64,000 nucleotides of DNA from Sediminicola sp037203765 (GTDB lineage: Bacteria; Bacteroidota; Bacteroidia; Flavobacteriales; Flavobacteriaceae). The notes under the pieces are model-generated. The model worked only from the letters and a program-made list of their open reading frames with translations, was not told the DNA's origin and did no database searches. Of this stretch, positions 27,559 through 35,486 are shown in pieces (within the stretch, counting starts at the first letter, position 1; every line of letters starts with the position of its first letter). The DNA is taken from positions 372,001-436,000 of the forward strand of contig NZ_JBBCAS010000001.1 in assembly GCF_037203765.1 (NCBI RefSeq), given 5' to 3'. Position numbers and translations under genes: made by a program.

Positions 27559-27576
27559 CTTGTCATTCAATTGGAT

Positions 27577-27584
27577 TAAATTTG
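27577..27584 (+). promoter_or_regulatory. folB -7 box (TAnnTTTG)
   Basis: TAAATTTG lies 18 nt before the chosen TTG start of folB. A TTG is present upstream, but only 14 nt away, shorter than the usual -33 spacing. Confidence 0.5.
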
Positions 27585-27602
27585 TAAAAATTTACATCGA
27601 TT

Positions 27603-27959
27603 TTGGGGAAAGTAAAGTTAAGCAACATCAGGGTTTACGCCCACCATGGCTGCCTTCGGGAAGAAGCAATCATTGGCAGTGATTACAGGGTAGACCTTGA
27701 GGTAGAAACCAACCTTGAAAAGGCATCACAATCAGACAATTTGGAGGATACCGTTGACTATGTGCATCTCAACCGCATTGTAAAGGAGGAAATGAACGTA
27801 AGGTCCAAGCTATTGGAACATGTTGCCAAACGTATTATGGACAGGGTTTTTTCTGAATTGACAACCGTGGAAGCCATGGAAATATCGGTTTCCAAGATTA
27901 ACCCCCCAATTGGTGGCGACGTCGAAATGGTTTCGATTATCTTGCAAAGAACTCGTTGA
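27603..27959 (+). CDS. folB: Dihydroneopterin aldolase
   Basis: The product is 118 residues. FolB converts 7,8-dihydroneopterin to 6-hydroxymethyl-dihydropterin in folate synthesis. Visible family features are IRVYAHHGCLREEAIIGSDY (the equivalent of the GVxxxE substrate region), DTVDYVHLNRIV, LLEHVAKRI, and the catalytic-lysine segment VSKINPPIGG near the C-terminus. There is no ATG in a position that preserves the first strand, so translation probably begins at TTG 27603; this is inferred. The gene stands alone between the adhesin operon and the tRNA genes, with its own -7 box. Confidence 0.9.
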   Translation: MGKVKLSNIRVYAHHGCLREEAIIGSDYRVDLEVETNLEKASQSDNLEDTVDYVHLNRIVKEEMNVRSKLLEHVAKRIMDRVFSELTTVEAMEISVSKINPPIGGDVEMVSIILQRTR

Positions 27960-27997
27960 AAAACATAGGCTGAGTTTTTTCTGGTTGGATAAAAAAG

Positions 27998-28005
27998 TAC
28001 ATTTG
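27998..28005 (+). promoter_or_regulatory. -7 box of the first tRNA-Cys-type gene
   Basis: TACATTTG ends 10 nt before the first base of the tRNA-like gene, the position expected for a -7 element. Confidence 0.6.
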
Positions 28006-28015
28006 TAGCATATTT

Positions 28016-28087
28016 GGCATTGTGGTCGAAATGGAGAGACGGGGTCCCGCAAGGACCTTTATAGTGGTTCGAGTCCACTCGATGCCT
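28016..28087 (+). tRNA. tRNA-Cys-like gene with C33 (anticodon GCA)
   Basis: It folds as a 72-nt cloverleaf. The acceptor stem is GGCATTG/CGATGCC (one T-G wobble) with discriminator T, and the D stem is GTC/GAC. The anticodon stem is GGGTC/GACCT with loop CCGCAAG, the variable loop is 4 nt, and the T arm AGTGG/CCACT has loop TTCGAGT. The anticodon reads GCA (Cys). Oddities: base 33 is C rather than the near-universal T, and C32 can pair with G38, shrinking the loop to five. The CCA end is not encoded. It resembles the tRNA-Cys 173 nt downstream in acceptor ends and in the G27-T43 wobble. It has its own -7 box and terminator, so it is probably transcribed; whether it works in translation is doubtful. 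Confidence 0.65.
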
Positions 28088-28096
28088 CAAACGCAG

Positions 28097-28119
28097 CGGT
28101 CTTTTTTTAAGACCGTTTT
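28097..28119 (+). terminator. Terminator of the first tRNA-Cys-type gene
   Basis: A 7-bp perfect stem CGGTCTT/AAGACCG with a TTTTT loop is followed by TTTT, 9 nt after the tRNA-like gene. Confidence 0.75.
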
Positions 28120-28240
28120 CAATTTCCAGAAAGCCCGATGGTGCATTATTGGAATTGATGACAGGACGGGAACAAATGGGCCTAGTTCTGGGTTTAAATA
28201 AAACTACTTGAAAATTGATTTTTCTTAGAATTAATTTTTG

Positions 28241-28248
28241 TAGATTTG
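28241..28248 (+). promoter_or_regulatory. -7 box of the canonical tRNA-Cys gene
   Basis: TAGATTTG lies 12 nt before the tRNA. A TTG at 28215-28217 gives a 23-nt spacer, at the upper end of the Bacteroidota -33/-7 range. Confidence 0.6.
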
Positions 28249-28260
28249 CAAACCAAAATT

Positions 28261-28331
28261 GGCATCGTGGCCGAGTGGCTAGGCAGAGCTCTGCAAAAGC
28301 TTGTACAGCAGTTCGAATCTGCTCGATGCCT
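28261..28331 (+). tRNA. tRNA-Cys (GCA)
   Basis: A 71-nt cloverleaf with acceptor GGCATCG/CGATGCC (perfect) and discriminator T, as expected for Cys. D stem GCC/GGC; anticodon stem GAGCT/AGCTT with loop CTGCAAA carrying T33 and anticodon GCA; T arm AGCAG/CTGCT with loop TTCGAAT. CCA is not encoded. This is the canonical cysteine tRNA and the reference for judging the odd paralogue upstream. Confidence 0.95.
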
Positions 28332-28337
28332 CAAAAA

Positions 28338-28367
28338 AAAACCGTCCAACTGGACGGTTTTTTTATT
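28338..28367 (+). terminator. Terminator of tRNA-Cys
   Basis: ACCGTCC-AACT-GGACGGT followed by seven T, flanked by A on the 5' side so that the stem can extend. It may also serve the convergent DoxX-like gene. Confidence 0.85.
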
Positions 28368-28405
28368 TTGTGCCATTTTGGATGACCTGAGGCAATTAAC
28401 CCCTT

Positions 28406-28804
28406 TTATCCTTGCAATAGGAAGACCAAAAAGATAGCCGGTATAAAGTACACCGCAATGGTCTTGGCGCCTTCGTAATCTTTTGCCATCCGCTGTCCAA
28501 ATAACAGCATTAAAAGTGCCACACAGGATATGATTGCACTATAGAATGCAAGCTGACTCTCCCCTACAGTGGCTATTTGAAACAACCCTACAGCAGACAG
28601 TACTCCTGCAATCATTTCGGTGACCACCACGATCCCCAATAACATAGGGACCATATTCTTTAAAGGGGACTGGGCAAAATGACCCGTCAACCAAGATAGG
28701 TTACCGCTCCAATCAATAAGTTTGTCAATTCCACTTTGTAAAAAAGTGATCAACAAGAAAAATAGCAAGAGAATTTCGGTGGCGTTGTTAGTGATGTTTT
28801 CCAT
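28406..28804 (-). CDS. DoxX-like small membrane protein
   Basis: The product is 132 residues with four predicted membrane segments: about 9-23, 50-72, 80-102 and 115-131. The pattern (LLLFFLLITFLQSGIDKLIDW, then MLGIVVVTEMIAGVLSAVG) resembles the DoxX/SURF4 superfamily found in Bacteroidota, where function is mostly unknown. It lies 33 nt downstream of the DNA polymerase delta' gene on the same strand, probably in one transcript. The assignment to DoxX is by topology and the FLQSGIDKL motif only. Confidence 0.6.
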   Translation of the reverse strand: MENITNNATEILLLFFLLITFLQSGIDKLIDWSGNLSWLTGHFAQSPLKNMVPMLLGIVVVTEMIAGVLSAVGLFQIATVGESQLAFYSAIISCVALLMLLFGQRMAKDYEGAKTIAVYFIPAIFLVFLLQG

Positions 28805-28837
28805 ACAAAATCAAGTTTATTTATTATGTTTTCGGCG

Positions 28838-29989
28838 CTATGCGGCCTTTTTGTGAAGTAATCGCGTTAGTTTTATGGATAGGTCTGTCAATATTATTTT
28901 AGAGTTCCCATTACGCTCTATGTGATAGATGGCATCTTCAAGTTCTTGGGTAATCTGTATGATGTTGTTCTCGTGTATAAACGGGGCAAATTTTGCCAAT
29001 TGAAACCCTTCCACATGAATTTTCATATAGGTAAGTTCGGATACATTGTAATTGGAGAGCATGGCCTGTCGCATTACGGCGAGGCAGTACAACAAAAATT
29101 TCTTTTGGGTTTCCCTACCCGTTTTGGCCACCTCTTCACTCCAAAGGATAAGATCATGGATGGCAGCTTTATTGCCCTTGGCCTTAAAAGCACTGCGTAC
29201 CCATTGTACAAACCATTTTTCAAAGACCAGATCTTCGGAGTCCTTGTTCATCAGATCCAGAGCCTTGTTAAAATTACCATCCGATTCGTGTGCAATGCGC
29301 AAGGCTTCATCATTGGAAAGTCCTTTTTCCACAAGGCCCTGTGCAATAACATCCTCTGCCAACGGAGGAAAATGAAGAATCTGGCACCTGGAACGTATGG
29401 TCTGTAAAATTTGTTCCTCTTCTTCTGTAATAAGAATAAAAACAGTCTTGGCCGGAGGCTCTTCTATAAGTTTCAATAGTTTGTTGGCGGCCGAAGTATT
29501 CATTTTATCGGCCATCCAAATAATCATGACCTTATAGCCACCTTCGTAAGATTTTAGGGAAAGCTTTTTTACAACCTCCAAGGCTTCGTCAACCCCAATC
29601 ATCCCCTGCTTTTTCTCTATACCGATAAGTCGGTACCAATCGAACAGGTTGCCATAAGGTTGCTCCTTTAGAAACTCCCGCCATTCTTCCATATAGTGGT
29701 TACTTACGGCATGGCTCTTTACCTTATCGCTATTGGATACCGGAAAAGCGAAATGAACATCCGGATGTGAAAGGGTGTTGCATTTAATATTACAGGCATC
29801 GTTGCCCCCGGCGTTCTCACCTTGTGCATTGGAGCAGATAATGTATTGCGCATAGGCCATGGCCATAGGCAGTGTTCCACAACCTTCTCTTCCCACAAAC
29901 AACTGTGCATGGGGAATACGTCCTGCATCAGCGCTGAGTGTCAAATGTTTTTTTATGTGGGGCAGTCCTAAAATATCTTTAAAAAGCAT
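28838..29989 (-). CDS. holB: DNA polymerase III subunit delta' (clamp loader)
   Basis: The product is 383 residues. It has a clamp-loader AAA+ fold: GLPHIKKHLTLSADAGRIPHAQLFVG, then a P-loop position reading GREGCGTLPMA, without the GKT of an active ATPase, as is normal for delta'. A Cys-containing zinc-module region follows (three Cys at about residues 52, 65 and 69), then VMIIWMADKMNTSAANKLLKLIEEPP, the classic delta'/gamma motif, and the sensor-like IRSRCQ. It loads the beta clamp in replication. A TATATTTG box ends only 4 nt before the ATG, so the mRNA may be leaderless. Confidence 0.9.
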   Translation of the reverse strand: MLFKDILGLPHIKKHLTLSADAGRIPHAQLFVGREGCGTLPMAMAYAQYIICSNAQGENAGGNDACNIKCNTLSHPDVHFAFPVSNSDKVKSHAVSNHYMEEWREFLKEQPYGNLFDWYRLIGIEKKQGMIGVDEALEVVKKLSLKSYEGGYKVMIIWMADKMNTSAANKLLKLIEEPPAKTVFILITEEEEQILQTIRSRCQILHFPPLAEDVIAQGLVEKGLSNDEALRIAHESDGNFNKALDLMNKDSEDLVFEKWFVQWVRSAFKAKGNKAAIHDLILWSEEVAKTGRETQKKFLLYCLAVMRQAMLSNYNVSELTYMKIHVEGFQLAKFAPFIHENNIIQITQELEDAIYHIERNGNSKIILTDLSIKLTRLLHKKAA

Positions 29990-29993
29990 AGGC

Positions 29994-30001
29994 CAAATAT
30001 A
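29994..30001 (-). promoter_or_regulatory. holB -7 box (TAnnTTTG), 4 nt before the ATG
   Basis: TATATTTG on the minus strand. Transcription would begin at or very near the A of the start codon, implying a leaderless message. Confidence 0.5.
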
Positions 30002-30173
30002 GTTTATTTGATGGTTCCTCCATAATGGTTATGTACGTGGAGTTTTGGATGTATGCAGATATATTTTATAAGGTATGGAGGGCAAATGGTCATAAAACAC
30101 CAAATAAGAAGCTGTTTTTTGACAGATCCCTAAAGAATTGGCATCCCTGGTTTAAACATACTATAGAAATCTT

Positions 30174-30181
30174 TACATTTG
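30174..30181 (+). promoter_or_regulatory. pgk -7 box (TAnnTTTG)
   Basis: TACATTTG lies 25 nt before the pgk ATG in a 217-nt divergent intergenic region. Confidence 0.55.
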
Positions 30182-30206
30182 CTTCTCTCAAAAAATCCTT
30201 GTAAAG

Positions 30207-31400
30207 ATGAAAACCATTAACGATTTTAATTTTAAAGATAAAAAAGCCCTTATTCGTGTTGATTTCAATGTTCCTTTGGATGCAGATTTCAATGTTACGG
30301 ATACCAATAGGATAGAAGCCGCAAAACCAACCATTATCAAAGTTTTGGAAGATGGTGGAAGCGCTGTTTTGATGAGCCATTACGGTAGGCCAGATGGTAA
30401 GCCAAACGCAGATATGTCCTTAGAGCATATCTTGAATGTGGTCTCTGAAATTATCGGGGTAAAAGTGAAATTTGTTAATGACTGTATTGGCGAAGATGCG
30501 GAAAAGGCTGTGGCCAATCTCAAAAACGGAGAAGTATTGCTATTGGAAAACCTTCGTTTTCATGCCGAAGAGGAAAAAGGAGACCGGGGCTTTGCAGAAA
30601 AGTTGTCCAAATTGGGCGACATATATGTCAATGATGCCTTTGGAACGGCTCATAGGGCCCATGCTTCAACGACCATTGTAGCTCAATTTTTCAAAGGAAA
30701 AAAATGTTTCGGTAGTTTGATGGCCAAGGAAATTGAGGCTATTGAAAAAGTAATGAGAACGGGTGAAAAGCCAGTTACCGCTATATTGGGAGGTTCCAAG
30801 GTATCTTCTAAAATTACCATTATAGAAAATATTTTGAGCAAGGTAGACCATTTGATCATTGGAGGTGGTATGACCTATACGTTTATAAAGGCCAAAGGGG
30901 GTAACGTAGGGGATTCCATTTGCGAGGATGATAAAATGGATTTGGCCCTGGATATTTTAAAACAGGCCGAGGCAAAAGGGGTAAAAGTACATATCCCTGT
31001 GGATGTCTTGGCGGCCGATAGTTTTAGCAATGATGCCAATACAAAAACTGTGGAAGTAAATGCAATTCCCGATGGATGGCAAGGATTGGATGCCGGTCCA
31101 AAAACGTTGTCCAATTTTAAAGAGGTGATCCTACAGAGCAAAACAATTTTATGGAATGGGCCTATAGGGGTTTTTGAAATGGAAAGTTTCGCCAAAGGTA
31201 CCATTGCCATTGGTAATTATATAGATGAGGCTACCAGCAAAGGCGCTTTTTCCTTAGTTGGTGGGGGAGATTCTGTCGCTGCTGTAAAGCAGTTTGGTTT
31301 TGAGGATAAGGTGAGCTATGTTTCTACCGGTGGAGGGGCTATGCTGGAGAGTTTGGAAGGGAAGGTTTTGCCCGGAATTGCCGCAATATTAGAGGATTAG
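30207..31400 (+). CDS. pgk: Phosphoglycerate kinase
   Basis: The product is 397 residues, normal for bacterial PGK. It transfers phosphate from 1,3-bisphosphoglycerate to ADP in glycolysis. Visible motifs are the N-terminal ALIRVDFNVPLD (3-phosphoglycerate site), SHYGRP, LLLENLRFH, GGSKVSSKI, the nucleotide-site GPIGVFEMESFAKGT, and the C-terminal LVGGGDSVAAV and STGGGAMLE. All key glycine loops are intact. It is monocistronic. I see no convincing hairpin terminator in the 116-nt gap that follows. Confidence 0.98.
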   Translation: MKTINDFNFKDKKALIRVDFNVPLDADFNVTDTNRIEAAKPTIIKVLEDGGSAVLMSHYGRPDGKPNADMSLEHILNVVSEIIGVKVKFVNDCIGEDAEKAVANLKNGEVLLLENLRFHAEEEKGDRGFAEKLSKLGDIYVNDAFGTAHRAHASTTIVAQFFKGKKCFGSLMAKEIEAIEKVMRTGEKPVTAILGGSKVSSKITIIENILSKVDHLIIGGGMTYTFIKAKGGNVGDSICEDDKMDLALDILKQAEAKGVKVHIPVDVLAADSFSNDANTKTVEVNAIPDGWQGLDAGPKTLSNFKEVILQSKTILWNGPIGVFEMESFAKGTIAIGNYIDEATSKGAFSLVGGGDSVAAVKQFGFEDKVSYVSTGGGAMLESLEGKVLPGIAAILED

Positions 31401-31467
31401 AAACGTTATGAATGGTAGCGGCAATTTAGTTTACGAATACTTTAAGACTGTATTTTTTAATGTTTGC

Positions 31468-31475
31468 TAAATTTG
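31468..31475 (+). promoter_or_regulatory. -7 box of the transglycosylase/DUF4837 unit
   Basis: TAAATTTG lies 41 nt before the ATG of the lytic transglycosylase gene. Confidence 0.5.
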
Positions 31476-31516
31476 TACGATTTTCGTTATACCCCAATTT
31501 AATCTGAAGAAAGCTT

Positions 31517-33139
31517 ATGATGAAATTAAAGAACATTGGTCTGGTACTCTGTTGCCTTTTTACAGTGTCACTTATGGCACAACAAAAGGACGGTACCCGA
31601 AAAAAACAACGAAAGAATAAAGTTGTTCAGGAGGCACCAGTAGACACCATTGCGATGGATATGGAAGGTGTTGAGCAGATTGAACTTTTGGAATCCCCAG
31701 GGCAATTGGAGGACTCCCCTGCAATTTTGGTAAAAGTAAGCGATAAGTACAATCTTTCGGACCGCAAGGATGCTGCCAAATACGATAAGCTTTGGTTAAA
31801 AGAGCTATACGACAACCAAAGTCTTTTTGATTCCATTTATAACACGGTGACCGAATTGGAAGTCGATTCCATATATCATTATGATTTGGATACGGAGACC
31901 TTAAAGGCCAGGTTGAAAATATTGGATCAAAAGACCCCTTTTAACATCGCATATAACCCTTCCCTTGAAAATGTGATCAAAACATTTTTAACCAGAAAGA
32001 GAGGTTTTATGCAGCGGATGCTTAAAGCAAGCCAATTTTATTTTCCTATGTTCGAGCAGGAACTTGATAATAACAATGTTCCTTTGGAGCTCAAGTATTT
32101 GGCGGTAATTGAATCGGCATTAAATCCTAGGGCAAAGTCCAGGGTTGGAGCTACAGGATTATGGCAATTTATGTACGGCACCGGAAAAATGTACAATCTG
32201 GATGTGAGCAGTTATGTGGATGAACGCAGTGATCCAATTGCTTCCACCAAGGCCGCGGCTAAATACTTGTCCAGGCTGCACGGGATTTTTAACGATTGGG
32301 ATTTGGCATTGGCGGCCTATAATTCTGGGCCCGGGAATGTCAATAAGGCCATTAGAAGATCTGGTGGCTATACCAATTATTGGAATATTAGAAGAAATCT
32401 ACCTAGGGAAACAGCGGGCTATGTACCTGCATTTTTGGCGGCCATGTATATATTTGAATACGCCGAAGAGCACGGTTTACAAAGGGTTAAGATTGAAAGA
32501 CCTTTCTTTGACACGGACACCGTTCATGTAAAAAGCCTGATTACCTTCAATCAGATTTCCGAATTGGTGGATGTTTCCGTAGAGGAACTGAAGGTTCTGA
32601 ACCCATCCTACAAATTGGACGTTATCCCCTATGTGGAAGGAAAAAATTACGTGTTGAGGTTGCCTAGGGAGGCCATGGGCAAGTTTGTCAATAATGAAAA
32701 CGCCATCTACGCCCATGTGAAAACCGAGCTGGAGACAGAAGAGAAGCCCTTGGCACAATTGGTAAATGCCGAGCAGCGGATAGTGTACAGGGTAAAAAGT
32801 GGTGACTATTTGGGTAGGATTGCCGAAAGGCACGGTGTTGGCGTGAGTCAAATAAAACAATGGAACGGCCTAAGGGGAAATACGGTAAGGATTGGACAGC
32901 GACTTACTATTTATACAAAAAATTCTGTAGCCTCCAATTCTTCAGCAAGATCGTCCAATAGTTCAACCAAGTCAGCAATGGCAAGTGATGCCAAGGTGCA
33001 TACGGTAAAGAGCGGAGACTCACTTTGGACCATCTCAAAAAAATATCCTGGAATTACTATAGATAATTTGCGAGAATGGAACGGTATTAGAGGGAATGAC
33101 ATTAAAATCGGCGCAAAACTAAAATTGTGCAGTTGTTAA
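31517..33139 (+). CDS. MltD-like lytic transglycosylase with two LysM domains
   Basis: The product is 540 residues with a signal peptide (VLCCLFTVSLMAQ). The goose-type/SLT catalytic domain spans about 150-330; the acid is Glu199 in IESALNPRAKSRVGATGLWQ, with AYNSGPGNV further on. Two LysM modules follow, at about 417-460 (YRVKSGDYLGRIAERHGV) and 493-538 (HTVKSGDSLWTISKKYPG), joined by a Ser-rich linker. It cleaves the peptidoglycan glycan strand non-hydrolytically in the periplasm. The DUF4837 lipoprotein gene begins 20 nt after its stop, so the two are probably co-transcribed. It lacks a lipobox, unlike E. coli MltD. Confidence 0.93.
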   Translation: MMKLKNIGLVLCCLFTVSLMAQQKDGTRKKQRKNKVVQEAPVDTIAMDMEGVEQIELLESPGQLEDSPAILVKVSDKYNLSDRKDAAKYDKLWLKELYDNQSLFDSIYNTVTELEVDSIYHYDLDTETLKARLKILDQKTPFNIAYNPSLENVIKTFLTRKRGFMQRMLKASQFYFPMFEQELDNNNVPLELKYLAVIESALNPRAKSRVGATGLWQFMYGTGKMYNLDVSSYVDERSDPIASTKAAAKYLSRLHGIFNDWDLALAAYNSGPGNVNKAIRRSGGYTNYWNIRRNLPRETAGYVPAFLAAMYIFEYAEEHGLQRVKIERPFFDTDTVHVKSLITFNQISELVDVSVEELKVLNPSYKLDVIPYVEGKNYVLRLPREAMGKFVNNENAIYAHVKTELETEEKPLAQLVNAEQRIVYRVKSGDYLGRIAERHGVGVSQIKQWNGLRGNTVRIGQRLTIYTKNSVASNSSARSSNSSTKSAMASDAKVHTVKSGDSLWTISKKYPGITIDNLREWNGIRGNDIKIGAKLKLCSC

Positions 33140-33159
33140 ACCTTAATACTCAAACCAAC

Positions 33160-34152
33160 ATGAAAAAATTTGGAACACTATTACTTGTTCTTTTAATTAC
33201 TGTAAGTTCTTGCAAAGAAAAGAAAATTGAATATAAGCCAGAATCCATTGGGGCCATCAATGCCGTGGCAGTGGTTATGGACAATGAACTTTGGAAAGGA
33301 CCCGTAGGGGACAAGGTAAGGGAATATTTTGCTGCACCCGTCCTTGGCCTATCATGGGAGGAACCGTTATTTACTATAAACCATATGTCATCTGCTGTTT
33401 TTACAGGTACTGTAAAAAATACCAGATCGGTATTGTTTGTAGAAAAGGATTCGTTGGATTTAGGGCATATCAAAACCGATGTCTATGCAAGACCACAAAA
33501 GGTGGCAGTAATAAAAGGAAGCACGGAGGCTGAAATTATTGAAAATATTGATGAAAATGCCGCCAAGATCATTGAAGCATTCAAGTCTGTAGAAATCAGT
33601 GAAGCTCAAAAAAGGTTTCTAAGGTCGGTGAACAAAGAAACGGTCCTGAAAGATAAGTATGGGATAACCCTCTCCATGCCCTCCGTATATAAAGTTGGGA
33701 AACAAGAGGACAATTTTGTTTGGATAGACCGTCAGATCCCTAAAGGGGTCATGAACATCATTGTTTACAGTATGCCGGAGGATAGTTTTAAGAACGATTC
33801 CACTTTTGTAAAGGATATCGTGGCGATGAGGGATTCAATTGGCCAAAGGTATATTCCTGGACCTGATGTTCCGGACAAGATTACTTATATGATGACAGAA
33901 AAGGCATTCTCTCCTTACGTCTTTCCTGCGGAGATTGCCGGGAAAAAGGCGGTAGAAGTAAGAGGAATTTGGGAGATCAATGGTTATCCGATGGCTGGAC
34001 CATTTTTATCCTATATCATCAATGATGAGGCCAATAATCGGAAACTGGTCATTGAAGGTTTTACTTTTGCCCCATCCACAGAAAAGAGGGATTATATGTT
34101 TGAATTGGAGGCCATATTAAAGTCTATTAAATTCGTTGACCAAAAGAAATAA
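33160..34152 (+). CDS. DUF4837 family lipoprotein
   Basis: The product is 330 residues from the ATG at 33160. The N-terminus LLLVLLITVSSCKEK is a type II signal peptide with lipobox Cys at residue 18, so it is a lipoprotein. The rest matches DUF4837 (PF16125) proteins of Bacteroidota by layout and by phrases such as SIGAINAVAVVMDNELWKG and KYGITLSMPSVYKVGKQEDNFVWIDRQIPKG. Function is unknown. Position behind the transglycosylase suggests a cell-wall role. A GTG 33 nt upstream is a worse start because it puts polar residues ahead of the signal peptide. Confidence 0.85.
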   Translation: MKKFGTLLLVLLITVSSCKEKKIEYKPESIGAINAVAVVMDNELWKGPVGDKVREYFAAPVLGLSWEEPLFTINHMSSAVFTGTVKNTRSVLFVEKDSLDLGHIKTDVYARPQKVAVIKGSTEAEIIENIDENAAKIIEAFKSVEISEAQKRFLRSVNKETVLKDKYGITLSMPSVYKVGKQEDNFVWIDRQIPKGVMNIIVYSMPEDSFKNDSTFVKDIVAMRDSIGQRYIPGPDVPDKITYMMTEKAFSPYVFPAEIAGKKAVEVRGIWEINGYPMAGPFLSYIINDEANNRKLVIEGFTFAPSTEKRDYMFELEAILKSIKFVDQKK

Positions 34153-34177
34153 CGGAATTTATATTTCAGAAATCCAA

Positions 34178-34203
34178 AGCGATCCATCGGATCGCTTTTT
34201 TTT
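34178..34203 (+). terminator. Terminator of the transglycosylase/DUF4837 unit
   Basis: GCGATCC-ATC-GGATCGC followed by eight or nine T, 26 nt after the stop codon. Confidence 0.9.
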
Positions 34204-34315
34204 ATTTCTGAATTGTAACCAATCGGATTTTCTAAATTGATAGGGGTCCCACCTAAGGCTGAAATGCTAATGCATGGACTAGTTTGTTGCCGTGTGTAAA
34301 GGAGGTCGTTAAAAG

Positions 34316-34346
34316 CACTAAAAAAGGGCCGCATCGCGACCCTTTT
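34316..34346 (-). terminator. Terminator of the first DUF6747-like gene
   Basis: Read on the minus strand, AAAGGGTCGC-GAT-GCGGCCCTTT (one mismatch) is followed by a T run. It lies 70 nt beyond the small gene's stop. Confidence 0.65.
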
Positions 34347-34416
34347 ACATAAAACAGAAACAAATTTACTTAACCATTTTTTGTGGGAAAAATAGTATTT
34401 TAAAAGATTGCCTTAT

Positions 34417-34587
34417 TTAATCAAAAGCAAATCCTGTTATCAATCGGAAAACAAAGGCATATACCACAACGGCAAAGAGGCCAAAGCAAAACCACGAAAG
34501 GGCCTTGAAGTAGTTTTTGATCAATAAATGTCCTAAGTTCTTAAAACCTTCTAGATATATTTCTTTAACAAGTAGTAATTTGTCCAT
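34417..34587 (-). CDS. Small membrane protein, DUF6747-like (copy 1)
   Basis: The product is 56 residues starting MDKLLLVKEIYLEGFKNL. An amphipathic N-terminal helix is followed by one membrane segment (FGLFAVVVYAFVFRL) and a short tail ending FAFD. A second copy about 530 nt upstream on the same strand is clearly homologous. I recall such 55-60 residue flavobacterial proteins as DUF6747, with moderate certainty. Function is unknown. I chose the ATG at 34587 because the paralogue starts at the same place; an upstream in-frame ATG would add 39 residues unlike anything conserved. Confidence 0.7.
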   Translation of the reverse strand: MDKLLLVKEIYLEGFKNLGHLLIKNYFKALSWFCFGLFAVVVYAFVFRLITGFAFD

Positions 34588-34883
34588 AATGGTATTTTTT
34601 CGGGTTAATACTATCTTAAAGATAGGTTGATGATAGGCCGATTTATAATTTATTGGCTTAAGGGACAATATATTGGACGTAGGAAACCTCCTATTTAATT
34701 TCATCTGTGAACGGCTTTTTTTGTGGGATGAACTGAATGGGCTGGGATACTTCTACTTTGTTTTTTGATCCCAGAAAAATAGCAAAGGCCACAGCGGACA
34801 GGACGGTCTATTCTTTGGAGCGGGCGTTGCAGGGGTACAACAGCTCAAGTTTCGGTAAGTGGATAGACCAAGGGTGGGATACA

Positions 34884-34918
34884 TTAAAAAACCCCTTAGA
34901 GGTTATTCTAAGGGGTTT
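34884..34918 (-). terminator. Terminator of the second DUF6747-like gene
   Basis: A 12-bp perfect stem (AAACCCCTTAGA / TCTAAGGGGTTT) around GGTTAT. On the minus strand it is followed by a T run. It ends 26 nt beyond the small gene's stop. Confidence 0.85.
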
Positions 34919-34943
34919 ATATTCATTGTCGTTGGAATTTACA

Positions 34944-35114
34944 TTAATCCCAAACGTAACCTGTAGACATTCTAAATACCAAGGCATACATGGCGACTAA
35001 GATGAGTGCGAAACAGACCCATGAAAAGACCTTTAAGTAGTTCTTGACAATGTAATGTCCCAAGTTTCTAAATCCTTCTAAATAAATTTCTTTGATAAGT
35101 AATAGTTTAGTCAT
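34944..35114 (-). CDS. Small membrane protein, DUF6747-like (copy 2)
   Basis: The product is 56 residues. It begins MTKLLLIKEIYLEGFRNLG, continues with HYIVKNYLKVFSW, has one membrane segment (ALILVAMYALVFRM) and ends GYVWD. It is the same length as copy 1 and matches it at most positions (LLL, KEIYLEGF, NLGH, KNY, VFR, TG). The shared length, shared initiation point and own terminator show that it is real although very short. Both copies are preceded by a similar palindromic stretch, ATCTTTRAGATA, within about 60 nt of the ATG, where a promoter would be expected. Function is unknown. Confidence 0.72.
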   Translation of the reverse strand: MTKLLLIKEIYLEGFRNLGHYIVKNYLKVFSWVCFALILVAMYALVFRMSTGYVWD

Positions 35115-35486
35115 ACCCCACATTTTAAGATTAAGTTATCTCAAAGATCGCTGGGATAAAGGAAGTTACGAAAAAAATTAGGTCAAATGGATGCTTATGC
35201 GGATGAAAAGGAGCTTATTGTTTAATGGGCGATGAACAGTAAATTTTGTCGACAAACCGCTAAGTTAAACGGTCATAAAAACACGATAAAATGAAGCTGT
35301 GTAAATTAAGGGTATAAATAATGCTTTATCCATACAACTATATGTTGAGGATGAGCAAAATAAAACGCAAGGGGTTAAAAATGAATGGGTATGAAAAAAG
35401 CCATAAAAAACATAAGGATCAGTATGTTTTTTTATGGCTCTAGTTGGTGTGTGCTAAGTAATACTTTTATATTCCTGAAGGTTCAT
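35115..35486. other. Gap between the DUF6747-like and OmpA-like genes, with a terminator
   Basis: The upstream region of DUF6747-like copy 2 occupies the left part. At 35394-35439 a long hairpin (AGCCATA ... TATGGCT, stem extended by A/T pairs) followed on the minus strand by TTTTTT is the likely terminator of the OmpA-like gene. I see no gene in the middle 200 nt. Confidence 0.55.
35394..35439 (-). terminator. Terminator of the OmpA/PD40 gene
   Basis: On the minus strand, AGCCATAAAAAA pairs with TTTTTTATGGCT around a short loop and is followed by six T. It lies about 48 nt past the stop. Confidence 0.7.

Noticed and set aside
27998..28005. A complete -33/-7 promoter for the first tRNA-Cys-type gene
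   Set aside because: The only TTG upstream is 10 nt from the -7 box, too close, so only the -7 box is reported.
34737..35000. An 87-codon plus-strand open frame between the two 56-residue genes
   Set aside because: It runs through the terminator hairpin at 34884-34918 and antisense to the second small gene, has no recognisable domain, and overlaps a better-supported coding frame.
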